Source of the DNA: Armillaria gallica
Lineage: Eukaryota; Basidiomycota; Agaricomycetes; Agaricales; Physalacriaceae
Assembly (NCBI GenBank): GCA_037576215.1
Contig: JBANDB010000002.1
Coordinates: 7,995,164-8,059,163 of the forward strand
Length of the DNA stretch: 64,000 nucleotides
Reading direction: 5' to 3'
The notes under the pieces are model-generated. The model worked only from the letters and a program-made list of their open reading frames with translations. It had not been told where the DNA came from and did not search any database. Made by a program: the position numbers and the translations under genes. Shown here in pieces: positions 35,955-48,893 of the stretch (positions are counted from its first letter, which is position 1; each line of letters opens with the position of its first letter).

Positions 35955-36733
35955 CATATGTGGATCAAAAATGCCCTCGATAGCTGAGTATGACCATTTG
36001 ACTGATGTGGCAGAATTTGCAGTCGCAGCTGAATTGGTGGTTACTTGTACCTTTGCTTTTGCAATTTTGGTAAGCCGTGCTACCTCGGCCCTTTGAAGTG
36101 CTTGTGCTTCAGAATATTTAGCATGGGCCTGGCGACATAAAGAATATTCAGAGAGAAAGAAGACATGTAAGAAAGAAATAACGCACTGCCAAGACTCCCT
36201 GATTCAACGTCAAAAAGTCGTCCTGTGAGTCAGGGATAAGATCTCCATCTTCCACTCCAAATCGATCATGCTGCGCTTCAAGAAAGTCACGGCGAAACCA
36301 AGCATATGAGGGAGTAGGCCACCTGAACTTTCCTGTATGCTGCTTCACTGGAGTTCCAACAAGCCCAACCTCACAAGCACGGTTCCATTCACCTGGGTTT
36401 TTGATCCACTTTGTGTAGTACGGGTCACAAGTCTGGCTTTCAGAGTCATCAATGGAATGGTCAGGGCTTTGGTCCGAGTCATCGTCCGAATCAGCGGCTG
36501 GTATGCTTGTGTTTGAGCATGCAAGAGTCACGATGTTTTCTGAAGGTTGAGTCGGCACTGCAATTTTCAGGATCACTGTCTAAACACGAAGATGAGTTTA
36601 ACCGTTGATGCTATATAGATTAGGATGAGAATTCACTGACATACTCCCCAGGACTTAATCCACTGATGTTGACAGTGACATTACTGCCACTTGCGGTGAC
36701 TCCAGGTTGATTGCTCAAGACGTTAACAGACAT
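35955..36733 (-). CDS. Cassette gene 3: conserved hypothetical, three visible exons
   Basis: The start MSVNVLSNQPGV is at 36733. Exons 36733-36641, 36579-36187 and 36128-35955 join in phase 0 across introns of 61 and 58 bp with GT donors and AG acceptors, about 220 codons in all. Residues 30-90 are Asp/Ser-rich (SDDDSDQSPDHSIDDS). A conserved-looking block follows, FRWPTPSYAWFRRDFLEAQ, then DGDLIPDSQDDFLTLNQGVLA and a basic helix (ALQRAEVARLTKIAKAK). A further exon probably follows 35955 (GTGCGT donor), but I cannot place it. The gene is convergent with gene 2, whose 3' end is at 35750. No in-frame stop is seen. Function is unknown. Confidence 0.55.
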
Positions 36734-38092
36734 GATGGGTGCATGAGAGAAAGCAGAGTGAAGCACCAACAGAAACCGTACATTGCCAGAGCTTGCCCAA
36801 TGACATCAGACTGGAGTCGAGCAAGTAGAGTGAGAACAATGTCGTTAAAACATCAACTAGATGTAATGCTGCTGTTGGTGTGACATCACAGCTGGTTTGT
36901 CACTCTGACGTCAAACATGGCTTATTCTTAAGTAAGTACAAAATCATCTATTGACATCCAGACTGCTATCTCTAGCTGACATCTTGTCAGGTTGGTGGTG
37001 TATTATATAAGACCATTCTTTTGTACACCCATAAATCATTCACTGTGCCTCAGAATTCTATTCTAAAATTGTGAAAATATTCATATAGCATATACAGCAA
37101 TATAGAAAACTTTTATGCCAGACAGAATTATCAGGAACAATCAATGAGGAATACAAAATTCAATATTAAGGTTTGATGTACAGAAGACCAGTTGATAACT
37201 GTACTAGGCAGTATTTCAGCTATATCACATGTAAGTTCCAGGTCTGTTTGATATGCTGTGAATACCTGGGCATGTTGTCTCCTCTATATCTCATGGGTGA
37301 TTTAGCTGTCAAATCAGGATATAAAATACTTGGTGCATACTTTCATAAGGTAGGGTATTGCAAGTTATGATTATAAGAGAAGTTTTTCTTATTGTTGAGG
37401 AAATTTCAGGAGAACTTCAATAAATTGAAAAAGAATCACAAAATGAAACACTCCAGCAGAACAAATCTTCTAGCCCTCCCTCATTTTTGGTCACTCTTCA
37501 AACCAAGAAATCAAATTCCAGATACTGCCCATGACCCTCATGGCTGACATGATAGTATAATGTCAAAGGGCCAGGTCCAGCTCCCTCCATGATGCACAAG
37601 GCATTACTAGACCATCAAGCTGGTACACCAGGTTGATCAGTCAGTCAGCTTCAAGGGGTTTTGAAAAAAATACCATATCAATTTTTTTTCTACACTAATT
37701 AGCTCAAACATGCATGAAAAAGCAATAATTGATAAAAGATTGAGATCTCACTGATAATATCAGCTCTGTAATTCTGTTGAACATTATCTCTGTGATACAG
37801 ATGATGAAAGGATAGTTATTTGAGCTTGCTGATGAGGCAGATTTAGCATTCCGACAAGATCCAGCCAGGAGAGACTGGTTACAACCAGTAACTGCTGCTA
37901 ACTGGGTGGCAGTGTGCTTACCAATACTGTATCACTGCTGGGGCCAGTACTGTTTTCAATTGTACTATTAAAATATAATGCATAATGCAGGGCCAGTTGT
38001 GTTTCTCAAAAGTGTATGTGTAACATGTAATGTGGTGGTCAGTTTCAAGTTAGAAAGTGTTATATACATAAATTTCAAAAAAAACTAAAAAA
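36734..38092. other. No supportable gene
   Basis: AT-rich sequence with short frames only. I looked here and at 28900-29570 for inverted termini of the three-gene cassette and found no convincing pair. Confidence 0.4.
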
Positions 38093-41089
38093 CTAAAAAA
38101 AAAAACTAATTAAATTAGAAAAAATCTGTCTAAGGCCCATTCTCATCTCATCTTCATTGCTCTCACTGACATTGATGAACTCATTTGTGTCAATTTTATT
38201 GCCCTCCTTAGTATATACCCAAATACCCTCTTCTGATGAAGCTACTGGAATCAGCTCATCATCCCTTCTCTCGACTGCATTAGATTGTAAGGTATGCTTA
38301 TTCCTTCCAAAAGTGATCTCAATTCCCAGCTCCTCTCGGATTACTGATTCTGCTGGAATATCAGAGTCATTCATCAAATCTGGCATGAGGTTGTTCTTGG
38401 CAATGTCATCATCTACACTGTTAGACTCATCAAACTCATCAAAATGAATAGTGCCCATCCAATTCTTAATTTCTGTTTGAAAATCAGGGTTGTTCTGGAG
38501 ATATGTGTTCAAAGCTTTCAGTGTTTTATGGTCTGTGAGGCATGCCTCTGATAAGCACCACTCCTTTGTGATGGATTTTTCCCAGGCTTGAAAAAATAAA
38601 CTATCAGAGCTTGATTGTCCTAGGTAAATATTATGCACATTGCAAACAATTTGATGACCCTTAGCACCTGTCATTTGTTTATAGACTTTGACAAGTCCCC
38701 ACACTGATGCATCTTGAAGTGCTGGATATGATGTTGTAATACTGACCTTCTCGGGATCAATCTCTCATGCAACTTGTTCCCACTGCTGTTCAATCATGAA
38801 ATAAAAGAGTTCTTGCTTCTGCTGATGCTTGATGATTCACTGGAGACCAACATCAGCTAGTTGGAACATCCCTGTACAGTTACCCAGAACAAAGATAAGA
38901 ATAACATTTGGGTGCTCCTCAAAAACAAATGTTCAGAATGGTTGGCCCTTGTGAACAGGATAGACATCAATGAAGAGAGCACATTTTTGATCTTCATCAA
39001 GATCAGGGTCAGCCTCAATCACTCCTTTGACATACGGCACTAAGATCTCTTTGATCCACTCCTTCATTGTCTTCAGGGTACTGCAATGGCTGCATGGACT
39101 TGTTTCAGAAGCTGAAAAAGCAAAGTGGAACCCATAGGCAAGGGCCTCTTTCATTCCCCATGCATTTTTCGATAGAAGGGACTTTGACGTTTTGCCCAAC
39201 CAAACTTGCTGAAATGAAAGAAAGTCTCCTGCAGCTGTGCTAGCAACCAGAATTGTAAATGCATGCTTCTCATCCTTGGCTACAACATCAACTTGTCTAG
39301 CACCAGTATCATGAAAGGTATAGCTGTTGTTTGGAAGAACATAGACACCTTGTTGGTCCATGTTAATTACAAGCTAATATTGCAGGTAAGTTATCTGATT
39401 CAGTTCTTCAACATGAATGCTTACTTTTGCTGGAATATCCATCCATTTCATAACATATACCAGGCAGAAAAAGGCTCATTCACAGAGATCTGAAGTGTTG
39501 ACAGGAAGATGAGCTGCAGCTCTGGTGGCCTTTCAGGGTGACCATTTCATAACACTGTCAAAAAAATGATGAACAAAGAATTCAGAGCATTTGAATCCAG
39601 TGCTTGTCAGAAGATCAGGTGCTTCAGCCTCGATGATAGCAATCATGGTAGCACATCTGATTGAGGAATTGATTGGGACTCCGCTTTTTCGGTAGCTTGC
39701 CAAAGTTGTCATCAGCTTCGTCTTCAGATCTGGATAGCAATCCAAAATTCCTGCCCGACCTGTACCATGCAAGGAACTATGGTTCTTCACATTCTGGAGG
39801 GTTTTGTTGCTCCATCACTTTTCTCCTTTGACCCTATAACACTGAAATGTTCCCTTGTGGAGCTGGGAAAAGAATTGCTGGTAGGTACACTTCAAATCAT
39901 TTGAAGTTGCCATTGCCCTCCAGTCATTGCGAACCATAGCTGCAGCGATATGACACCACAGCAGGGGGTGGAAGTAATTGACCTTCTCAGGCTTTGGCTT
40001 GACAATGGTACCTCCTTTTGTCCTGTTTCGATGCTGTCTCCAGGCCTGAGTATTAGGCCAAGATACACCAGCAACACTTGCTCTCATGATAACAAGTGCC
40101 TGTGAGGCAACATTTTGAGCTTCTGCACCTTGCATCAAGACCAAATTTGTTTCAATGTCTGAGTCATTATCCCCTTCCTTCTGGCGTGATCGAAACTTCC
40201 TTACTCTGAGTTTCATCTGCAACCTCTTTCGCTCAAGCCTTGCTTCCTGCTCCCATTCTTTTCATCCAGATTCTAGGTGTCTGTTCTTGGAAGTTTCCTT
40301 TAGCTGTGTCTAGAAAAACTGCCATTTCTGGTCTTCACTCCCCCACTTCTTCCAGCCCATAGCAGCAAGTGTAGACTGCTGTGCATTTTTTGCAGGTCCC
40401 TTCCACCTGCTTTCAGCTCTAGGCTTGGGTATACTTTCCACTGTACTGGTAGCTATGGCCAATCCAGTATCAGACTCCAAACCCAAGTGAATTTTGATAA
40501 CTGTCAGTGATGCTGATTTCTTTGCTTTTTTAGCAGGAGAATGACTGTTGGCAATGGAAGCTTGAGTCTTGAATGTTTGGATGATGGCAGTTGTATTGTC
40601 TGCAGTGTTATTGATCTCATTTTGTGCATGCTTCTTGGGATTAGCCTTTGCTCCATCACATTCAGCAGCAATGATCAAATGATCAAGCCATGCAGTCTTG
40701 AAAGCCTCTTGATCACTATTTGACATCACTTTCACAGTGCCCTTTATCATCTGGATCATCTCCTCTAATCTCTGGCCTCACTTCTTGAAGTGAATGACAT
40801 GCTCGGGTCCTCACCATGTCTCAAACACAACTTCAAGGCATTGTGATACAGCAGCAAAGGGGCCACCATCTTCAAGGATGTCCGGGTTCAAAGAGAAATG
40901 ATATGATGAGTCGGCTGGGTTCAGTGGAATGGTGTCACTATCAGGAAGACCATGCAAAAGTTTGCGAAGATGTTTGATACAAGATATCAGTGCCTGTGAA
41001 GGACCTGTAGGAGTTTTCGAAGGTTTTATAGACTTTCCCTTTGGCATCATAGTAGAGGAATGGAGCTGTAAGTGCAGCAGATATTTCAT
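38093..41089 (-). pseudogene. pogo/Fot1-type DDE_1 transposase, basidiomycete family
   Basis: One minus-strand frame runs through almost the whole region. The N-terminus starts at 41089 or the Met-Met pair at 41050 (MMPKGKSIKPSKTP) and is followed by a Lys-rich linker and the DNA-binding part (RKSGVPINSSIRCATMIA). The catalytic region holds NMDQQGVYVLPNN (first Asp, about 39355), VVAKDEKHAFT, LFIDVYPVHKG (second Asp, about 38960) and NCTGMFQLADVGLQ (third Asp, about 38860). A 51-bp intron (39374-39424) joins in phase 0. The acidic C-terminus ends near 38093. I count nine in-frame TGA and one TAG, mostly where family members carry Arg. Such enzymes cut and paste elements with TA targets; I could not find the TIRs. 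Confidence 0.85.
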
Positions 41090-41330
41090 GTTCTTTATTT
41101 CTAAGTTATTTCTATTCTTGGAGTACTAGTAATGGTCACAGTACCGGAATTGTAGAACAATAGCAATATTCAATTAATGCCACCCACAGTTTCCTATTTG
41201 CTGAAACGTAGCATGTAACGCTACTACCAGTTTCAATCTCAAGAATGTAACACTGTATTGAGGGTTTCAACACTACAATTGAAGGAGGACATTTGGATTC
41301 TGAAAAAAAGGTGCAGGCGAGCAGGTGCAC

Positions 41331-43024
41331 TGATGAGCCTAAGACTTTTGTGGCAATAGCAACACCAACTTAGAATGAGATTGGTTAATTAATGTAGTGG
41401 CATGGCAATTAAGGTGATCATGTGTGTGAGAGGGTTTGGGGCACCTCCATGCAGTAAATCAATTCCTCTATATGCAAGAATACACTGCGACTTTAAGTCT
41501 GTGAAGTAGTACTACTTGGTAGTCAAGTACTAGATGCTAAGGCTATAAGCTGGTAGGGTTCTCTCAAAATGAGAGGGAACAGAAGTGGTATGATGTGAAT
41601 ACCATGGATCCATATGTGAAAACACAAGACGAGACTAGAAAATGTCATGCAACAGTAATCTGAGAGGGGTGAATGATGGGAGATAGACTAAATGGTCGAC
41701 AATAGTCTATGAGTGAACAAGGCGATGGGACAACAGAGTGGAGACTGTGTGTGGCAAGAGAAAATGTTGAACGAGTGGTGCTGGGGGTGGAATGGCGAGA
41801 GAAAACATGGAACTACGAAAACTGGCAATGATACTGGTCCTATATGATGTGATGGTGCTGTGTCGATGTTGAAACTGGTTTGGTACTGAAACGATCCTAT
41901 CCTATGTCAAACTAACCTTCAAGTCCACTCGAGGGACTGATACTATATGAAAACTGGCTGAAACTGATCCTAAGTCTGCTCAGAGAATACCCAAGTGGGC
42001 AATGATAATGATGGTGAAAGAGAAATGGTAAAAACTCCAATGGTGTGAAAGTGAAACAATGACAGCCTATAAAAGATAAACGTGGGCGAGGTATGGCACG
42101 GCGATCACATATTGGCACAGTATGAGCATTCGCCAATAGTGTTAAGAGCGAAGAGCACATAGCAAAGGACTCTTCACAGTCAAAAACCATGGAATAAATC
42201 TGGTGAGCTCAAGAGTTGATGTGCAATCAAGAATATGCTGGGGTAAATGGTATATTGCCATAGAACGGTGAATAGATATGGTTTACTGGTGATAGACTAG
42301 TGTGTGATGATAATTGATGTAGTCTGGGGTCAACTAGAGATGAACTGCTTTGTAACTATGTTTTCTAGCTAGTTTTTATACTAAAAGTATGAATTTATAA
42401 ATAGAGTAACTAATGCAAGACTTAGTAAGGCTGTAAGGCCTTAGCTTTGTAAAAATCATAGGCAACATATGGTCTTTTGGCTTCTGAAGTAACAGCAGCT
42501 TGTTGACATTGCCTTATATAGATGAGAACCATATGGTTTTGCTGAGCAATGCATGGATTGTTAGGTACTGTTTAGCTGTGGATTACTGAGCAATAGTTGT
42601 CATACTGAGGAGTACGCATGGGGTAACATTTTCTTGAGGCCTTGGCGAAGTAACAGCCTTAGTAAACATGGTCTGTAGTTGCTGTAGCTGCAATTGCTAT
42701 AGCTGAGAGGGTACTCACACCAATCACATCATTTTCATTAAGTGATCAATGAGCACATCAACTGGGTGCTTCTGAGTGATGCATCAATTCTGTATTGGGA
42801 TGATTGTCAATCAAAGGTGCCTTGCCATGATGAAGTATGGCAATTACAATGCATGACAAGATGGGATGAATAACAAAGCATATAAGGAGTGGTTGCCGTA
42901 GGATGAAAGTGGTATCAATGTGTGTGCAATCATTGGTTTCCTGAAAGGCCATTGAAGGGACAGTAACATTAATTAGCAGGCAAAATCCGTGAATTCTGAG
43001 CATACAGAGCCTGGAGGCTCATCA
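41331..43024. repeat. Non-coding repeat family Z, copy C (complete)
   Basis: It runs from TGATGAGCCT to AGGCTCATCA, perfect 10-bp inverted termini (11 bp if C and G outside are counted), 1,694 bp. It matches A and B along its length but lacks the 119-bp duplication and the 92-bp insertion of A. The flanks GTGCAC and GCGCAA do not give an exact duplication. No coding capacity. Confidence 0.85.
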
Positions 43025-44818
43025 GCGCAAGGAGCTGATCTCATCCAGTGGCATGTGATAAACACGGTTGATTGCGGTGCCTCTTCTGAGTCAGATCTTT
43101 CAGACTTGTCTTCTTCAGCTTGTTTTTGCTGCCATTTTTTCCATCTCTTGTGGTCGCAGGAGTCAAGCACAAATTATAATAAATACACCTATATTTTTCT
43201 GTTTCTCCTGTCCATTTGAGGTGGACCTCAAGGTCTCAGATTCCCAATGGGTGTGGGCCATGATTTTATTGCCAGTGTCTTTGTGTAGCAATTCATGTTA
43301 GAACGGTTACTTTTGCTGAAAGTATAAAACTGGACAAATAACAGGCTTATATTTCCTGCTGCAATAGGTAGCAAGCCTACCTATTTTTCGATTGCCTTTA
43401 CTCAGTTTTGTTTGCTGGTGACCTCATGATTTGGCAGGGTTGAACTGCTTCAAAATTGACACAAATCATTCAAGGTCTTTCTTTATGCTGTGGCATGAGA
43501 ATGGGACAGAGGAGAACCACAGCATCTATGTGGCAGCACAAGCAGAACCACATGATCTGGCTCTGCCAATCCATTCCAGGCTCAGGCAAGATGTTTGCCC
43601 ACTCGCCTTGCATGCTTATCTCAATATCCAAATTTTCTGAATTGAAGACAGTATGTTTTTAGGTCCAAAAGGTAGTTCTAAAAATATCATGACTTTACAT
43701 GCAATTTTTCGATGGGAAAAAGGATGGCCTAAAAACAAGATGAACAAGAACTCTTTTTCATACTGTTTAGGATAAGGAAATCAATGCAAAAAAAACAGAT
43801 CAAAAAAGTGGTTTCCATTGTTCAGAACAATGGAAATGGCTCTTTCTTTGTTAAAAACATGCTCTTTTTGGTGCGTAAGAACATTATAGAACACAAGGTT
43901 TTTTCAGATCCTGTTTTATGGTGGCAAAAAAGCAAACAAAAGTCACGACATTTTTAGGATATGTTTTTAGATCCAAAAAAGCAGTCAACTCCAGGAGATA
44001 TGTTGTACCTTGATCCAGTATGTTGTTCCCATGGCAGTCAGTTGGTTGGATTGACTAGGCTTTAAAGAAATATTAAGTGGATGTAATATTTTAACATCCT
44101 CAGAACCCCTTGGTGATGCATAAGCTATCAGTCTTAGATGTGATTTGGCAGTTCGAAGTGACAATGCCCTTCTGCTGGGAAATATCTATAGCACATGTTG
44201 AGCATAGAACTCTGCATTTCTGGTTCCTGTATATCAAGTCAATCAGTCATGACAAAATATGTAATTGGCATGACCAGAACATACTCATTTGTGCCTGACA
44301 AGTCAACATTGTTAATGAAGAATCTTTGACCATCATATTTGGCTGCAAAGTTGACATTATCTGTGTGAAATTCTCATCAGAAAAACTGTAGGACAAAAGA
44401 TGAAAGGAAGCATACTTTATAGTGTAGGTGACATTGGGATCATTCCCATTTTGCTGGAAGAAGAACTTAGAGGGCAAAGTACTAGCAATAATGGGTGCAC
44501 CAACAGCCTGGCTGGCTGACCATGAGAGTGTGTTATTCCAGACTACAGTGAGAGCAGCACCCTCAAATTTTGGGGTGCACCAGGCCTAGGCAGCCAGGGG
44601 TGAAGCTGTGAAGAGGAGCCCAGAAAAGAAGAGGATTGTTGAAGAGCACATTGGGAATGATGTTTGAAGAAACAATCTGTTTTCAAGAAGACAACAATTA
44701 AAAAACTGCAAGGTATCAAAGTGAAGAGACAATAGCTTTTATAGTGGTTTTGTGACCAGTCAAGAATATCTTGGCACTCTTAGTGTTCAGGCTGGACTAG
44801 ATTGGTGAGAGCCCCAAT
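43025..44818. other. Fragmentary sequence; small Lys-rich minus-strand frame at 43030-43170
   Basis: A short minus-strand frame contains RWKKWQQKQAEEDKSE, which looks like a coiled-coil or linker piece of a larger protein but cannot be assigned. Another minus frame (44247-44477) is protein-like without a recognised domain. Otherwise there is no structure. Confidence 0.3.
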
Positions 44819-46160
44819 GATGTGCTCGGTATTCGTGAGTGGCAAACGGACTAGAGGCTGGCAATGAACATCAACAACACTAAACCAATCACTAACTCTA
44901 CACTTATCACCAATGTATTGAATTTGGGTGTTTCAAGTATGATAGAAGCACTCTGCAGACTTCAATAATCAAGGAAAGTTGATTAAAGATGTTTTATTCA
45001 TTACTAGTGAGCTATACAAGCATAGTACTCACACTAGCAGGGTTGGTAAGACACAATTGGATGAATAGTGACTTGACTTGAGCTACTGTGCTTGCTCTGA
45101 CTGGGACTGCTTTGAACTAGTGGCTCTCTTGGCCCTATACTGTCTTACAAGTGAATAAACACTTGACTAGTCACTTTCTAGGCAGACTAGTGGCTCTCTT
45201 GGCCTAAGAATAATACTTTAAACTTCAAGAACTTGCTTGAACTAACTTTGAAACACTCTTGGCCTTTGCAGGACACCAAAGATTGCTCTAAGACACTTCA
45301 ATTCACTTAATGCTATGGGTAACTTAGCAACTAGTAGCTGCTTTATTGAGGTTAAGCACAAAAGCCTTTAATTGGGGCACTAGATACTGACTAGTAGGTC
45401 ACAATTGTGGAGGCTTGCCTAAGCTGCATGTGCACCTATTCTACTACTTATATACTGACAAACAAGGTACAATCGAGATATAAATAACTGACTAGAGAGG
45501 TATTATTGATAAGGATTTTATGGCTAGTCACAAATAATGATGAATAATCATGCTATAGTCAGTCTAGAAATGGTCACTTGCTGACTAGTGAGCCTAGGGG
45601 CTCTGCTAGTGGTTGTATTCTGTGTCCTGGGCCCAGCAACGCTCCACTAGTGTCAAGGATAAATGACTAGCCAGGAAAGCATGCCTGTAACAGCTGTCAA
45701 TTGTGATTGAAGGCACAGCCTGGCTATACTAGTACTGATCACAATGGATCTGTATTGCACTAGTCAGATCTGCCACAAGGTTAATCTGTTGCTAATTCAT
45801 TTCTAAGTCCTGTTTCGAGATTTCCATGTGACTAGTTAACCTGACTTAGGTGTTTATGCCCAGATTGGTCTGCTAGTGACTGAACTTCACAAGATTTGTG
45901 TCCTCTGTCTCTTGTTTGGTGTGCTAGTCGCATTACTTGTCCACTAGTGGCCATATTTACTTAGCCCTGTTAGCATTCAAGTTACTAGTATGGCTGGCTG
46001 GTAGATTTAACCCACTAGTGGTATTGCATCTAAGTCCTGGCTCTACTAGTCGCATACTAGTCTAACTATCAGCTTGAAGCCTCAGCTATAGTCCTCTCAG
46101 TATCACTGATGTAGGATAGATCTGCAATAGTATTATTATAAAATCACACAATCTAGGTGT
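44819..46160. mobile_element. CTAG-rich element related to 7857-9508
   Basis: The left end GATGTGCTCGGTA (44819-44831) differs by one base from the terminal repeat at 7857. A block CACCAATGT...GTATGATAGAAGCACTC (about 44909-44946) corresponds to 7942-7983, and the right part (ACTATCAGCTTGAAGCCTCAGCTATAG) matches 9403-9435. The expected right terminus TACCRAGCAYATC is absent, so the 3' end (about 46160) is lost or diverged. The interior has at least 15 copies of the palindrome ACTAGT in about 1.1 kb. Non-coding. Confidence 0.6.
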
Positions 46161-46432
46161 GAATGTGTAGACAGTGTATCACTGAGAGAGGTAATGATTT
46201 AGTCTAGGATTGACTGTATGCAATGGTGTGTGAGAGTGACTCCAAGGGCAAGTAAGACTGTCAGTAGCAGGAGCCATCCACTGCTCAGCATGGTTGATAC
46301 ACATTGAAGACATTGTTCTAGTCAATCTTCTCCTGAGTTCTCCAGGTTCCTTATGGCTGCACTCTTTCAATGGCAAAATATAAGACAAGAGTCAGTAATG
46401 AAAAGTCATAGTCAAGCCTAGTGAGCACTATG

Positions 46433-48237
46433 TCAGTGTTTTTTTGAATTACTGGAAGAGAGCAGTTCTTCAGGATCAAAGGGAAAATTGCAATCAAGGT
46501 CATTCCAAATTGAAACAACATAGTCTGATAGCCTTTGGAGGTAACTGTTTTGGGCCTGGGAGAGCGTCAATGAAGGCATCCAGTTATTTACCTTTGCCAA
46601 GATAAAGATCATCACTTTGGGTTATTTTCCCCACTAACAGAAATGGGTGGATAGCTTATAATCCTCAAAAATGAGTCAGTACCCCCTTCAATGGTAGAGC
46701 AGGCCACAAATTTTGATGCAGTTAAATGCCCAAGTCAAATTTTAATTGCTTTTTCTGTAGAACTTTAACTGGCTCAAGTTGGTCACCTGCCAAAAAGCCA
46801 CTGAAGCAGACCATGAGCATACAAGTCTGACAGAAGCAAAAGGAGATGACCAAGTTTGAACTTAGGACATCATCAGTCCCAGTAAACCTAGGTACCATTG
46901 GAATGGACTTAAGATCTGGTATGTACACACAGTCAAGGTATGCAGAAAATGCATTGGTCTCAAATCTTTCAATGCATACAGGTTTTGCTCCTGGATTCTG
47001 AAGTGCACAGGAATTAGATGTAGTACTAGACTCTGAGTCTGTCAGTGTTTCAACCACCTGAAAAAAGGACTGTAGTGATGACCATTGAATTCCAGATCAT
47101 GGACAATTTAGAGTCTCAGAGTTGTACACAAAAAAACACCATCACCCAATGAGATTGTTTTAGGGGGATTCAGATTAGCCAAAAGCCAGTCCTGCTTGTG
47201 AAAGAGGTCACAATGCTGTATCTCTTTTCATTGCTCCTGATTTTCTTTGTGGTCATAGTCAAACAACATTATGTCGCATTTTGTTTTTTGATTGGTTAAC
47301 GGAGAAGGATGAAATGGTCAATCAAGATGATATTTGGGTTTTGAATGTCATTCATGGCAAATTCATGGGGGTAAGCGATGAGAAATAATCAGACTCCACT
47401 TCAACCTCAGCTGTTTGGCAGCTGGGCCATTTGTCATTACTTGGCATCTCAGGATTTTCTATTTTACAAAGGGCTAGTTTTATGCTCAGCATGTCTCCTT
47501 GCCCTTCTCCGCCTGAGGAAGGAGCTAACATTGTTACCGCATTGAAGGTCCTTGGGCCAGCAGCTAGTGTCCTTTCTGAAGCAGATAGTTTTTGGTCAGC
47601 TCTACTGTTGTCTCTGTACACCATGCCCTGCCTTTCATCATCATGCTTAAAAATAACTGTCTGTTTTCCATGACTATTTCTGTTCAAAACATTGGTGAAA
47701 ACTTGTGGAGTTCAGATGGTCTGTCTATGGTGTGCATTCAAATCCATTTTCTCCCTCCAGTGATTACAAAACAAAATCTGATTTAATTAGCCTGACCCAG
47801 CTTGCTAGGCTTGATGATATCTTTCTATTTCTCTGACACTTACAAGCCTATGCCCTGTGTCTTTGTCATGATTGCCAGACCCTCGTACCTCAGGTCTTGG
47901 CAACCTGACTGCGACACGGAGCTTCAGCTTGTTGGGGCCCACCCCAAACCCAGCTTTTTACTAAGATATATTATTGAATCTTTGTTGTTTGTTTGGAGCC
48001 ACTGCAATGGAGCAAAATGCTTTTTATGAGTGCTATAAAGTATTGTTCTGTTACTTCTGTAAGCCATGTAATGGATGAGTAGGGACTCTCATAATTTGGG
48101 TGATCATTGTTAATAGTTGTCATTACTGGCAGGAGAGAGGGAGATGTCCCTGGCTCAGATATCTGACATGGTGGGCTGCTACGGTTATCATTTGAACTCT
48201 GGTCATTTCTATAAGACTTACATCTATTGACATTCAT
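46433..48237 (-). other. Possible decayed minus-strand gene, unknown
   Basis: Protein-like minus frames occur at 48237-47971 (NDQSSNDNRSSPPC), 47687-47352, 47057-46722 (SESSTTSNSCALQNPG) and 46615-46433. The third begins right after a convincing acceptor (CCTTTTTTCAG, about 47058). They could be exons of one gene, but no domain is recognised and the splicing cannot be completed. Confidence 0.25.
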
Positions 48238-48263
48238 TGCTTATTGCTTGATACTCACTTTTA

Positions 48264-48566
48264 GGGATCTGCATCATACTTGTATTTATGGAATTATAGG
48301 ATAGTTCATACAGGTCCTGTATGGGTTTGCTCAATATAGGTAATTTTGTCTATAATTTACTGTGATCTGATAGATACTAATCTTATTTGTGTATCTAAAA
48401 CAAATTTAGTCTAAAAGAATTTTGGAATCACTTGACATTGCCAAAAATACAGTTGACAGATATGGTTATAACCCATACCATTGACGGTTTCAGCCCATAC
48501 AGTGATGGTACAGGTCAACCTATATATTTGATGGTTGTATCCATGTATGGATATGGTGTGGATCCC
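48264..48566. mobile_element. MITE, copy 1 (TA target duplication)
   Basis: It starts GGGATCTGCATCATAC and ends GGTGTGGATCCC, which are inverted repeats with a few mismatches. TA flanks both sides (48262-48263 and 48567-48568). It is 303 bp and non-coding. TA duplication suggests mobilisation by a Tc1/mariner/pogo-type transposase. Confidence 0.6.
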
Positions 48567-48893
48567 TACTCACTTTGTTGCTATAGCATGGATAAGTAGT
48601 CTCAGTTGAAGCTCAGTTAGGAGCCTGTCACATCAATGATTTGCTGTGGGGAGAGTAGAGGCTTGGTAGAGGCAGCAAATTTGAAACTTACCTAGCCTGC
48701 ATCGTGGTATGGCAATGGCCATTTATGATATGGTAACTGGGTAAGCACATCATAGCTGAATTGTTAAAGTCAAAGCCCTCTGGAGCACCTCACATGTTAT
48801 GATCCTATCTTCTTGCTTATCATTGCAATGATCCCCTTCTTGGACATTATGACTATTAGTTCATTTCTATGTTTTAGTTATTACTTATGTTTA

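Noticed and set aside
28900..37100. Terminal inverted repeats around the three-gene cassette
   Set aside because: Words such as GACATCA and GATGTCAAA occur on both sides, but I could not build an inverted pair longer than a few bases or find a target duplication.
38093..41330. TIRs and TA duplication of the pogo element
   Set aside because: I compared 37900-38090 with 41100-41330 in inverted orientation and found only short chance matches; the ends may be lost.
20853..43024. Repeat Z as a CACTA element because GCACTG precedes copies A and C
   Set aside because: The right ends read CATCACTG, CATCACCA and CATCAGCG, so no consistent CAGTG terminus exists, and in copy A the CACTG can derive from the gypsy sequence.
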